Source: Nocardioides sp. Root122 (GTDB taxonomy: Bacteria > Actinomycetota > Actinomycetes > Propionibacteriales > Nocardioidaceae). Taken from it: a stretch of 64,000 bases of DNA. Positions 15,353-23,121 of this stretch are shown here, piece by piece. Positions within the stretch are counted from its first letter, which is position 1. Each line of letters starts with the position of its first letter. The notes below the pieces were generated by a model. The model saw only the letters and a list, made by a program, of their open reading frames with translations. It was not told where the DNA came from and did no database searches. Location: positions 341,479-405,478 of the forward strand of contig NZ_LMDE01000009.1 in the NCBI RefSeq assembly GCF_001425025.1, given 5' to 3'. The position numbers and the translations under genes are program-made.

Positions 15353-16179
15353 GCGGGCCCGAGCGCACCTACCGCGTCGCGTTGGGCCTCGGTCGCGCCG
15401 CGCTCCGCGTCCTCGACCTCCGGCTCACCGGCCACGGCGTCGAGCACGTGCCGACCAGCGGCCCGGTGCTGCTGGCGGCGACCCACGTGTCGTACCCCGA
15501 CTTCGTCTTCGTGCAGGAGGCCGCTCGTCCGTCGGGTCGCTACGTCCGCTTCATGACCCGGCACGACGTGTGGCAGGTGCCCGGCCTGTCACGCCCGATG
15601 ACCGCCATGCGCCACGTCCCGGTCGACCGGCAGGCCCCCGCCGGGGCGTACGTCCTGGCGCGCGGGCTGCTGCGCGAGGGCGAGGCGGTCTGCGCCTTCC
15701 CCGAGGCCGGGATCTCCTACTCCTACACCGTGCGCTCGTTGATGCGCGGGGTCGCCAGCCTGGCCCGCGAGACCGGGGCGCCGGTCGTGCCGGTGGCGGT
15801 GTGGGGTCCCCAGCGGGTGTACTCGGTGGGCCTGCCCGACGCGCGGGGCAAGGGGCCGCGACCGAGCCTGCGACGCGGGCGGCGGGCCGACGTGTCCTTC
15901 GGCGCGCCGCTGACGGTCGACGCCGGCGACGACCTCACCGAGTGGACCCGCCACCTCGGTGCGGTCCTCACCGATCAGCTCGAGACGCTGCAGCGGCTGG
16001 AGCACCACCGGCCGCGCCCGGGTGAGCACGCGCCGTGGCACCCCGCGCACCTCGGCGGCCACGCGCCGACCCGGGCGCAGGCGGCCCACCTCGACGACGT
16101 GCCGAGGTCGGCGATCACGCCGACGTGGGGGCCGTGCTCGCCTTCCGACGCTTCTCGATCCAGCCCAGCGGGTTGGTGA
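15349..16179 (+). CDS. 1-acyl-sn-glycerol-3-phosphate acyltransferase (PlsC) family protein
   Basis: 276 residues from GTG 15349, overlapping the previous stop by 4 bp. The acyltransferase signature is clear: GPVLLAATHVSYPDF (modified HX4D: H-VSYP-D), then FPEAGISYSYTV (FPEG-like block) and GAPVVPVAVWGPQRV. Family members transfer fatty acyl groups to lysophosphatidate or similar lipids at the membrane. The C-terminal 60 residues are basic and proline-rich, and the last 65 bp overlap the 3' end of the opposite-strand gene. The acceptor lipid is unknown. Confidence 0.85.
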   Translation: MSGPERTYRVALGLGRAALRVLDLRLTGHGVEHVPTSGPVLLAATHVSYPDFVFVQEAARPSGRYVRFMTRHDVWQVPGLSRPMTAMRHVPVDRQAPAGAYVLARGLLREGEAVCAFPEAGISYSYTVRSLMRGVASLARETGAPVVPVAVWGPQRVYSVGLPDARGKGPRPSLRRGRRADVSFGAPLTVDAGDDLTEWTRHLGAVLTDQLETLQRLEHHRPRPGEHAPWHPAHLGGHAPTRAQAAHLDDVPRSAITPTWGPCSPSDASRSSPAGW

Positions 16180-17146
16180 GGGGCTCCAGCGCCCTGCGCA
16201 CGGGAGGGCTCGCCAGCAGCATCGCCAGCCCGATGGCCCCCAGGACCGTCAGGACCAGGCCCAGGGTCGGGTGGGCCGCGGTGAAGTCCGGCCAGCCGAG
16301 CAGCATCGCGGTCTTGATGACGAACCCGTGGAACAGGTAGACGACCATCGTCGCGGTGCCCATCGTGGTGAACCACCCCAGCGAGCGGCGCGGCACCAGC
16401 GACATCGCGGCGAAGGCCCCGAGCAGCCCGACCATCATCACGGTGAGCCGGGTCTGCCAGATGATCTCGTTGTCGATCGGGAGGCTGTTGTAGCCGGTGT
16501 CGTACCACAGGAGCGCCGTCTCGGCCCACGCGTCGGTGTAGAGCGCCATGACGCCGATGCCCACCAGCGTCGGCACGGCTGCCAGGCGCACCCAGACGTC
16601 GTCGAGGTGCTTGAGGTGGCGGGGCTTGAGGTGCAGGCCGAGCACGAAGAACGGCAGCAGGCCCAGGAACCGCGGGATCATCAGGGCTTCGGTGTCCCAC
16701 AGGCCGCCGGCCAGGCTGACGACCACCGACAGCGGCAGGAACAACCAGTGCCGCTTGAGGATCGGCGTCACCAGGCGCCACATCAGCAGCACGATGAGGT
16801 ACCACATCGTCCAGTGCGGCTCGATCCACAGCGGGTACTCGACGCCCTCGCCGACGACGAGCTTGCGGTAGTAGAACAGGGCCGGCTCGAAGAGCAGGTA
16901 GGGGATCGCGAGGGTGTAGACCAGGCTCTTCATCCGGCGCCGGTCCCACTCGAAGGACTTCGAGAGGTAGCCGCTCACGAACACGAAGGCCGGGATGTGC
17001 CACATGTAGATGAAGTCGTAGACCCAGTGGCTGCCCTGGGTCGCCTCCACCAGCCCGATCGCGTGTCCCACCACGACGAGGGTGACCAGCACCATCTTGA
17101 CGTTGTCGAGCCAGGGATCTCGAGACGCGGGGGACACGGCGCTCAC
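16115..17146 (-). CDS. Membrane acyltransferase family protein (fucose 4-O-acetylase-like)
   Basis: 343 residues with about ten membrane segments. The N-terminus DPWLDNVKMVLVTLVVVGHA carries the conserved D-N...K and catalytic-type His of acyltransferase-3/OafA-like membrane acetylases, followed by YMWHIPAFVFVSGYLSK. Such enzymes O-acetylate surface polysaccharides or lipids. Its 3' end overlaps the PlsC gene by 65 bp, unusually deep for convergent genes here. The start is GTG 17146; GTG 17137 fits better a TACGGT -10 seen 7 nt ahead of it. Only 22 bp separate it from the divergent Nudix gene. Confidence 0.82.
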   Translation of the reverse strand: MSAVSPASRDPWLDNVKMVLVTLVVVGHAIGLVEATQGSHWVYDFIYMWHIPAFVFVSGYLSKSFEWDRRRMKSLVYTLAIPYLLFEPALFYYRKLVVGEGVEYPLWIEPHWTMWYLIVLLMWRLVTPILKRHWLFLPLSVVVSLAGGLWDTEALMIPRFLGLLPFFVLGLHLKPRHLKHLDDVWVRLAAVPTLVGIGVMALYTDAWAETALLWYDTGYNSLPIDNEIIWQTRLTVMMVGLLGAFAAMSLVPRRSLGWFTTMGTATMVVYLFHGFVIKTAMLLGWPDFTAAHPTLGLVLTVLGAIGLAMLLASPPVRRALEPLTNPLGWIEKRRKASTAPTSA

Positions 17147-17156
17147 CGTACTTCAC

Positions 17157-17162
17157 TAGGTT
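17157..17162 (+). promoter_or_regulatory. Leaderless -10 (TAGGTT) for the Nudix gene
   Basis: TAGGTT, 6 nt (GGAGGC), ATG 17169. The GGAGG lies too close to the ATG to work as a ribosome site. Confidence 0.5.
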
Positions 17163-17168
17163 GGAGGC

Positions 17169-18107
17169 ATGGGATCCCTGCCGAGACGCCAACGTGTGGG
17201 GGCCTACGCCGTGATCCTCCGCGAGCGCGGGGGCCTCGTCGAGGTCCTCCTGAGCCGGCTCGCGCCGCGGGTCTCGCGCACCGAGCTCTGGACCCTGCCG
17301 GGTGGCGGCGTCGACCACGGTGAGGACCCGCGGGACGCCCTGATCCGCGAGGTGCACGAGGAGACCGGGCTCGCGGCGACCATCGGCGACCGGGCCCGCG
17401 TCTACAGCGCCCACATGCCCCGTGCCCCGCGCGACGGGCAGCTCGTCGACGCCCACGCGATCCGCATCGTCTACGACGGCTGGGTGGCGCCCGAGGCGCC
17501 CGAGCCGCAGGTCCTCGAGGTCGACGGGTCCACGATGGAGGCGGCCTGGAAGCCGCTCGCCGACGTCGCCTCCGGTGCGGTGCCGGTCTCCGCGCTGGTG
17601 GGCGAGGCGCTGGTGGACCACCAGCCCTTCCGCCTGCAGCGGGTGGCGGCGTACGCGCTGGCCGAGCGTGGGGGACAGGTGCTGCTCACCCGGCTGTCAC
17701 CGCGGGCAGCGCACCCGGGCCGCTGGACGCTGCCGGGCGGTGGCATCGACCACGGCGAGCGCCCCGCCGTCGCGCTCGCGCGGGAGGTCGAGGAGGAGTG
17801 CGGTCTCGCGTGCGAGGTCGGTGAGCTGCTCGACGTCCACGACACCCACTTCTCCGGCACCGCCCCGTCCGGCCGCATCGAGGACTTCCACGGCGTGCAC
17901 CTGCTCTACCGCGCGACCGTCGCCGACGGCGAGCCGCGCGTCGTCGAGGAGGACGGCACCACCGACGCCGTCGCCTGGGTCGACCTGGCCGACGTGGCGG
18001 ACGGGACAGTGCCGGTGCTCGACCTGGTCCGCCACGCCCTCGGGCTCGACACGGCGCCCGACCCCCGCGACCACGCGACCAGCGAGAACGGAGACCCCGG
18101 TGACTGA
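17169..18107 (+). CDS. Tandem Nudix hydrolase (two complete domains)
   Basis: 312 residues with two Nudix folds. Domain 1 (about 8-140) holds GGGVDHGEDPRDALIREVHEETGL, matching GX5EX7REUXEEXGU except for its last position's exact residue; domain 2 (about 158-300) holds GGGIDHGE...REVEEECGL, also intact. Both keep the metal-binding glutamates, so both may hydrolyse a nucleoside-diphosphate-X substrate. The domains resemble each other, suggesting internal duplication. The substrate is unknown. The stop overlaps the next gene by 8 bp. Confidence 0.85.
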   Translation: MGSLPRRQRVGAYAVILRERGGLVEVLLSRLAPRVSRTELWTLPGGGVDHGEDPRDALIREVHEETGLAATIGDRARVYSAHMPRAPRDGQLVDAHAIRIVYDGWVAPEAPEPQVLEVDGSTMEAAWKPLADVASGAVPVSALVGEALVDHQPFRLQRVAAYALAERGGQVLLTRLSPRAAHPGRWTLPGGGIDHGERPAVALAREVEEECGLACEVGELLDVHDTHFSGTAPSGRIEDFHGVHLLYRATVADGEPRVVEEDGTTDAVAWVDLADVADGTVPVLDLVRHALGLDTAPDPRDHATSENGDPGD

Positions 18108-19368
18108 GAGCGTCTTCACCTACGCCGCGCCCGGCCTGAAGTTCGGCCGGGGTGCCAGCGGGGAGATCGGCTGGGACGTCCAGCAGCTCTGCCGCGCGAC
18201 CCCGGGCGGCGAGGCACGTCGCGTCCTGCTCGTCACCGACCCGGGTGTCGCCGCGACCGGGCACCCAGACCGCGTCGCCGGGGCGATGGGCTCGCACGGG
18301 CTGGACGTCACGGTCTACGCCGGGGCGCGCGTCGAGCCGACGGACGCGTCCCTGGAGGAGGCGATCGCCCACGCGCGTGACGCCGGGCCGTTCGACGCGA
18401 TCGTGGCCGTGGGCGGCGGCTCGGCCATGGACACGGCCAAGGCCGTCAACCTGCTGCTGACCAACGACGGCGAGCTGATGGACTACGTCAACGCTCCCGT
18501 CGGTGGCGGCCGGGCACCCGAGCAGCCACTGCTGCCGCTCGTCGCGGTGCCGACCACGACCGGCACGGGGGCGGAGTCCACCACGATCTGCGTGCTCGAC
18601 GTGCTCGCGCTCAAGGTGAAGACAGGCATCTCCCACGCGCGGCTGCGCCCGACCCTGGCCGTCGTCGACCCCGACCTCACGATGACCCAGCCCGCGATGG
18701 TCACCGCGTCGTGCGGGATGGACATCCTCTGCCACGCGCTGGAGAGCTGGACCGCACGCTGGTTCGGCGACTTCGCCGCGAAGCAGCCCGAGCAGCGGGT
18801 GCCCTACTGCGGCGCCAACCCCATCGCCGACATGTGGGCCGAGAAGTCGCTCTCGCTCCTGGCGGGCTCCTTCCGCTGCGCCGTGCAGGACGGCTTCGAC
18901 CGCGAGGCCCGCGAGCAGATGGCCCTGGCCGCGACGTTCGCCGGCCTCGGCTTCGGCAATGCGGGCGTCCACGTGCCGCACGCCTGCGCCTACCCCATCG
19001 CGGGCCGGGTGCGCGACTACCGCCCCGAGGGCTATCCCGCCGACGAGCCGATCGTGCCGCACGGCATGGCGGTGGTGATGACCGCGCCCGCCGCGTTCGA
19101 CCTCACCTTCTCCGCCTCGCCCGAGCGCCACCGTCGCGCGGCTGAGCTGCTCGGCGGCGAGGGGCGCCCTCTCCCCGAGGTGCTCCGGGGCCTGATGCGC
19201 GACGTCGGCCTCCCCAGCGGCCTCGCGGAGCTGGGCTACGGCTCCGCCGACGTCGACGACCTGGTCGAGGGCGCGCTGAAGCAGCAGCGGCTGCTGGCCA
19301 CCGCGCCCATCGAGGTCACGGCCGACGACCTCGCGACGGTCTTCCGCGCCTCGCTCGAGCACTGGTGA
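18100..19368 (+). CDS. Iron-containing alcohol dehydrogenase, hydroxyacid-oxoacid transhydrogenase type
   Basis: 422 residues from GTG 18100 inside the end of the Nudix gene. It has the type III alcohol dehydrogenase layout: nucleotide-binding GGGSAMDTAKAVNL (about 106-119), PTTTGTGAESTT, and metal-binding D/H residues in MDILCHALESW and VPHACAYPIAG...VPHGMAV. The start FTYAAPGLKFGRGASGEIG and overall pattern fit hydroxyacid-oxoacid transhydrogenase (ADHFE1-like), which couples 4-hydroxybutyrate oxidation to 2-oxoglutarate reduction. Assignment within the superfamily is by pattern only. Confidence 0.8.
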   Translation: MTESVFTYAAPGLKFGRGASGEIGWDVQQLCRATPGGEARRVLLVTDPGVAATGHPDRVAGAMGSHGLDVTVYAGARVEPTDASLEEAIAHARDAGPFDAIVAVGGGSAMDTAKAVNLLLTNDGELMDYVNAPVGGGRAPEQPLLPLVAVPTTTGTGAESTTICVLDVLALKVKTGISHARLRPTLAVVDPDLTMTQPAMVTASCGMDILCHALESWTARWFGDFAAKQPEQRVPYCGANPIADMWAEKSLSLLAGSFRCAVQDGFDREAREQMALAATFAGLGFGNAGVHVPHACAYPIAGRVRDYRPEGYPADEPIVPHGMAVVMTAPAAFDLTFSASPERHRRAAELLGGEGRPLPEVLRGLMRDVGLPSGLAELGYGSADVDDLVEGALKQQRLLATAPIEVTADDLATVFRASLEHW

Positions 19369-19417
19369 GGGAGGTCCCGGCCGCCGCGTGGAAGAGGGTG
19401 TCCGAGGGCCGTCGTGA

Positions 19418-19423
19418 CAAAAT
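19418..19423 (+). promoter_or_regulatory. Leaderless -10 (CAAAAT) for the 27-residue ORF
   Basis: CAAAAT, 6 nt (GACCGC), ATG 19430. Confidence 0.4.
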
Positions 19424-19429
19424 GACCGC

Positions 19430-19513
19430 ATGAATCCTCGCCACCGCCGACTCGTGATCCCGGTGGCGCTGGGGGCACTGATCCTCATCGTCGTCCTCGC
19501 CGCGGTCCTGTGA
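19430..19513 (+). CDS. 27-residue membrane peptide coupled to a methyltransferase gene
   Basis: MNPRHRRLV is followed by VALGALILIVVLAAVL: a basic head and one hydrophobic helix, positively charged inside. The TGA at 19511-19513 overlaps the GTG start of the methyltransferase, so the ORF would couple its translation. A leaderless -10 lies at the right distance and the codons are typical of the region. It is too short for family assignment. It may be a functional single-pass microprotein or mainly a translational coupler. Confidence 0.6.
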   Translation: MNPRHRRLVIPVALGALILIVVLAAVL

Positions 19514-20730
19514 GCGCGGACGCCGCCGCGACCGGGGAGTGGGCGCGGCTGCGGGCCGCGGTCCTCGACGCCGACCACCTCGTGCGCGCCCTGGCCAGCG
19601 GCCGGCGCAAGGGGCGGCCTGCGCCGGAGGTCGACGGTCGCGAGGTGCGGCGCGCGGAGGTCCGCGTCGTCGACCTCAAGGCGGGCCGCCACCTGCAGGT
19701 GACGACGTACGACGCCACGCAGGCGCACACGGCCAACCACCCGGTCGGTGAGGCGGCGGAGGCCGCGGTCGACGCGCTGCTCGGCCAGCCGTTCGCCAAC
19801 TGGCACCTCGACACCTCCACCGAGACGCTCCAGGTGCGGGTGACGAAGAAGGGCGTGCCGATGCTGCACGCGTCGGCCCGGTCCGGGGAGGCCGACCTCA
19901 CGCGCGAGCACGACCGGCCCAAGGACCGGCTGCTGGCCGAGGACCACCCGGTGCTGAAGGCGCTCGGCATCAGCGACGCCCAAGGGCGGGTCAAGCCCAG
20001 CCGGCAGGCGAAGTACCGGCAGGTCGAGGAGTTCGTCCGCCTGCTCGACGCCAGCCTGACCGAGGCCATCGCGCAGGGCCACGTGCGCACGCCCACCCCC
20101 GATGACCCGCTCCGGGTCGTCGACCTCGGGTGCGGCAACGCCTACCTCACCTTCGCGGCGCACGCCCACCTCAGCGACCGGATGCCGGTGCGGATGACCG
20201 GCGTCGACGTCAAGCAGCAGTCGGCCGACCACAACTCGGCCGTCGCCGCGGGTCTGGGCATCGACGCGGACTTCGTGGTCGGCTCGATCGCCGACGCGAC
20301 GCTCGACCTGCAGCCCGACGTCGTGCTCGCCCTGCACGCCTGCGACACCGCGACCGACGACGCCCTGGCGCGGGCTCTGGGGTGGGACGCCGCACTCGTC
20401 CTCGCCGCGCCCTGCTGCCACCACGACATCGCCGCCCAGCTGCGGGCCGCGGAGCCGCCGGCGCCCTACGCCATGCTGGTTCGGGACGGGATCCTGCGCG
20501 AGCGCTTCGCCGACACGCTCACCGACGCGCTGCGGGCCACCCTGCTGCGCCGAGAGGGCTACCGCGTGGACGTGGTGGAGTTCGTCGAGAGTGCCCACAC
20601 CCCGCGCAACACCCTGCTGCGGGCGGTGCGCACGCCGGGCAGCACCGACGCGGCCCGGGGCGCGGCGCGCGAGTACGACGAGCTGCTCGGCACGTGGGGC
20701 GTGCACCCCCGGCTGGGCGAGCTGCTGTGA
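19510..20730 (+). CDS. SAM-dependent methyltransferase (METTL25/Methyltransf_32-like)
   Basis: 406 residues from GTG 19510. The N-terminal 190 residues are basic alpha/beta sequence. The methyltransferase core begins VVDLGCGNAYLTF (about 203-215, SAM-binding motif I); MTGVDVKQQS gives the acidic motif II residue, and ALHACDTATDDALA with APCCHHD (about 302-308) matches the Methyltransf_32 group. Substrate unknown; RNA or protein is possible. The stop overlaps the GTG of the next gene, continuing a three-gene coupled unit. Confidence 0.78.
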   Translation: MSADAAATGEWARLRAAVLDADHLVRALASGRRKGRPAPEVDGREVRRAEVRVVDLKAGRHLQVTTYDATQAHTANHPVGEAAEAAVDALLGQPFANWHLDTSTETLQVRVTKKGVPMLHASARSGEADLTREHDRPKDRLLAEDHPVLKALGISDAQGRVKPSRQAKYRQVEEFVRLLDASLTEAIAQGHVRTPTPDDPLRVVDLGCGNAYLTFAAHAHLSDRMPVRMTGVDVKQQSADHNSAVAAGLGIDADFVVGSIADATLDLQPDVVLALHACDTATDDALARALGWDAALVLAAPCCHHDIAAQLRAAEPPAPYAMLVRDGILRERFADTLTDALRATLLRREGYRVDVVEFVESAHTPRNTLLRAVRTPGSTDAARGAAREYDELLGTWGVHPRLGELL

Positions 20731-21590
20731 GGCGGCTCGCCGTCGGCGTCGTCGTCGCAGCGCCGTTCCTGCTGGGCGCCGCGGCCGGTGACACGGCCGT
20801 GGGCAGCCACCCCGCCTTCCGGTTCACCGATCCGGAGATCGTCGAGTCCAGCGGTCTGGCGGTCTCGGCGGGACTGGTCGTCACCAGCAACGACTCGGGC
20901 GACTCCGGGCGCGTGTTCGCCGTCGATCCCGCCACGGGCGCGACCGTCGGGGTGACGTCGTGGGCCGACGACCCGGTGGACGTCGAGGCCCTCGCCCCCA
21001 CGGGCGACGGGCAGGTGTGGGTCGCCGACACGGGTGACAACCGGCACGAGCGCGACTCCGTCCAGCTGCTCCGCGTGCCGGTCGGCCGGGGCGACCGGGT
21101 CGCGAGCCCGCAGGCCTTCGAGCTCGTCTACCCCGACGGACCTCGGGACGCCGAGGCGCTCGTGAGCCATCCCGTCACCGGGCGGCTCTACGTCATCACC
21201 AAGGGCGTCTTCGGCGGCACGGTGTACGCCGCTCCGGCGAGGCTGAGCGCGGACCGGCCGAACCTGCTGGAGGAGGTTGGCGACGCCCCGGGCATCGTCA
21301 CCGACGCGACGTTCCTGCCCGGCGGTGGCGGCGTGGTGATGCGCACCTACTCCCGCGCCCACCTCGCGTCGTTCCCCTCGTGGCAGGGGGTCTCCTCGTG
21401 GGACCTCCCTCCGCAGGACCAGGGCGAGGGCGTGGCAGTCTCGGGACGCGACCTGCTGGTGAGCACCGAGGGAGCCCGGTCGCGCGTGCTGGCCGTGCCG
21501 CTGCCACCGGAGGCCGGCGCCACCGACCTGCGCTCACCGGCGTGGACGGCGCTGCGCTGGCTGGCGACCGCTCGTGGTCTCCCGCTCTAG
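20727..21590 (+). CDS. Secreted beta-propeller-like protein of unknown function
   Basis: 287 residues from GTG 20727. A signal peptide (about 1-20, LAVGVVVAAPFLLGAAAG) precedes repeated blade-like strands: SSGLAVSAGLVVTSNDSGD, VWVADTGDNRHER, RLYVITKGVFGGTVYAA and GRDLLVSTEGA. It resembles exported actinobacterial proteins that compare stored with observed values, but no catalytic motif is visible. It ends at CTAG, shared with the stop of the convergent racemase gene. Confidence 0.65.
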   Translation: MRRLAVGVVVAAPFLLGAAAGDTAVGSHPAFRFTDPEIVESSGLAVSAGLVVTSNDSGDSGRVFAVDPATGATVGVTSWADDPVDVEALAPTGDGQVWVADTGDNRHERDSVQLLRVPVGRGDRVASPQAFELVYPDGPRDAEALVSHPVTGRLYVITKGVFGGTVYAAPARLSADRPNLLEEVGDAPGIVTDATFLPGGGGVVMRTYSRAHLASFPSWQGVSSWDLPPQDQGEGVAVSGRDLLVSTEGARSRVLAVPLPPEAGATDLRSPAWTALRWLATARGLPL

Positions 21591-22276
21591 GCGAGGGCCG
21601 CGTCGAGGGCGGCCTGGACGTGCAGGGTCGTGCACGGGAAGACCGGCAGCTCGACGTCGGCTTGCTTGACGAGCAGCTCGAGCTCGGTGCAGCCGAGGAG
21701 CACGCCCCCGGCGCCGGCGTCCCAGAGCTCCTCGATGATCGACACGACCCGGGCACGGGTCCGGGGCAGGACGACGCCGTGGACCAGCTCCTCGTAGATC
21801 GCGTCGTTGAGGAAGTCGTGGTGCCGCTCGTCGGGCACGATCACGGACAGACCGTGGTCGGACAGCCGGTCGACGAAGAAGGACTCCGACATCGCGACCT
21901 TGGTGCCGACCAGGCCGACCGTCTCCACGCCGGCGGCCTTGACCGCGGCGGCCACGACGTCGGCCAGGTGCAGGACCGGGATGTCCACGGCCTCCTCGAC
22001 CTGGTCGGCGACCTTGTGGAACGTGGTGGTGCACAGCAGCAGGAAGTCGGCGCCGGCCCGCTCGACGGCACGCGCGGCGTCGGCCAGGAGCACGCCGACC
22101 TGGTCCCAGCGCTCGTCGTCCTCGAGGTGGGTCACCTCCGCGAAGTCGACCGTGGTGAGGGCCAGCTTGGGCGAGGAGAGGCCGCCGAGGCGCTCCCGCA
22201 TCCCGAGGTTGAGGTCGCGGTAGTAGACCGCGCTGCTCTCCCAGCTCATCCCGCCCACGAGTCCGATCGTCTTCAC
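21587..22276 (-). CDS. Aspartate/glutamate racemase family protein
   Basis: 229 residues from GTG 22276 (VKTIGLVGGMSWESS); the longer frame adds 19 low-complexity residues without support. Two catalytic cysteines are present in LLLCTTTFHK (about 79-88) and LLGCTELELL (about 188-197), the two-base pattern of cofactor-independent aspartate racemases. It would interconvert L- and D-aspartate or related acids, for peptidoglycan or amino-acid use. The gene shares the CTAG stop with its convergent neighbour. Confidence 0.85.
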   Translation of the reverse strand: MKTIGLVGGMSWESSAVYYRDLNLGMRERLGGLSSPKLALTTVDFAEVTHLEDDERWDQVGVLLADAARAVERAGADFLLLCTTTFHKVADQVEEAVDIPVLHLADVVAAAVKAAGVETVGLVGTKVAMSESFFVDRLSDHGLSVIVPDERHHDFLNDAIYEELVHGVVLPRTRARVVSIIEELWDAGAGGVLLGCTELELLVKQADVELPVFPCTTLHVQAALDAALA

Positions 22277-22343
22277 GCGCGGCAGTCTCCCACGTCCGGG
22301 CACGTGGCCGCCTCCGTCTCGCCTGCTGCGCACGGAGAGGGGG

Positions 22344-23096
22344 TCAGCGGCGGTGGACCTTGTGGACCGCCGCCTGGGCGCGCGGCTTGATCACCAGCTC
22401 GTCGATGTCGACGTGCGAGGGGCGCGTGGCGACCCACGCGATCGCGTCGGCGACGTCCTCGGCGACCAGCGGCTGGTCCACGCCGGCGTACACCGCGTCG
22501 GCCAGCTCCTGGTCGCCCCCGAAGCGCACCAGCGAGAACTCGTCGGTGCGCACCATGCCGGGCGCGACCTCGGTGATGCGGATCGGCTCTCCGTTGAGCT
22601 CGAGGCGCAGGGTCTCGGTGACCACCTTCACGCCGTGCTTCGCCGCGGTGTAGCCGCCGCCACCCTCGTAGGCCCAGCGGCCGGCCGTGGACCCGACGTT
22701 GACGATCACGCCGTCGCCGCTGGCCCGCAGCGCGGGCAGCAGCGCCTTGGTGACGCGCACCAGCCCGAGCACGTTGACGTCGTACATCCAGCGCCACGCG
22801 TCGACGTCGGCACCGTCCACGCGGTCGGTGCCGACGGCCCCGCCGGCGTTGTTGACGAGCACGTGGCACACCGGGACTGCGGCGGCCAGCGCCTCCACCG
22901 AGGCGTCGTCGGTGATGTCGCAGGTGATCGCCTCGCCGCCGATCTCGGCGGCGAGGTCCTCGATCCGGTCGGTGCGCCGGGCGGCGCACACGACGCGGAA
23001 GCCCTGCGCCGCGAGGGCCCGGGCGGTGGCGGCCCCGATGCCGCTCGACGCGCCCGTGACGACGGCGGTGCGGGGGCGGGTCTCGTCTGAGGTCAT
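22344..23096 (-). CDS. Short-chain dehydrogenase/reductase
   Basis: 250 residues. Start ATG 23096 is chosen because TGASSGIG begins 14 residues later and a -10 stands 6 nt upstream; the longer frame adds 48 antisense residues. The NADP-binding motif VVTGASSGIGAATA, the NNAGG motif, catalytic Ser in IVNVGSTAGRWAYEGGGG and YTAAKHG (Y-x3-K) are all intact. This is a classical SDR; the small alcohol or ketone substrate is unknown. It is divergent from the RNase H gene with 25 bp between starts. Confidence 0.88.
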   Translation of the reverse strand: MTSDETRPRTAVVTGASSGIGAATARALAAQGFRVVCAARRTDRIEDLAAEIGGEAITCDITDDASVEALAAAVPVCHVLVNNAGGAVGTDRVDGADVDAWRWMYDVNVLGLVRVTKALLPALRASGDGVIVNVGSTAGRWAYEGGGGYTAAKHGVKVVTETLRLELNGEPIRITEVAPGMVRTDEFSLVRFGGDQELADAVYAGVDQPLVAEDVADAIAWVATRPSHVDIDELVIKPRAQAAVHKVHRR

Positions 23097-23102
23097 GGAT
23101 CC

Positions 23103-23108
23103 ATCCTG
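23103..23108 (-). promoter_or_regulatory. Leaderless -10 (CAGGAT) for the SDR gene
   Basis: On the minus strand CAGGAT, 6 nt (GGATCC), ATG 23096. One base separates it from the opposite-strand -10 at 23110. Confidence 0.5.
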
Positions 23109-23109
23109 C

Positions 23110-23115
23110 CAAGAT
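23110..23115 (+). promoter_or_regulatory. Leaderless -10 (CAAGAT) for the RNase H fusion gene
   Basis: CAAGAT, 6 nt (GTCCCC), GTG 23122. Confidence 0.5.
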
Positions 23116-23121
23116 GTCCCC

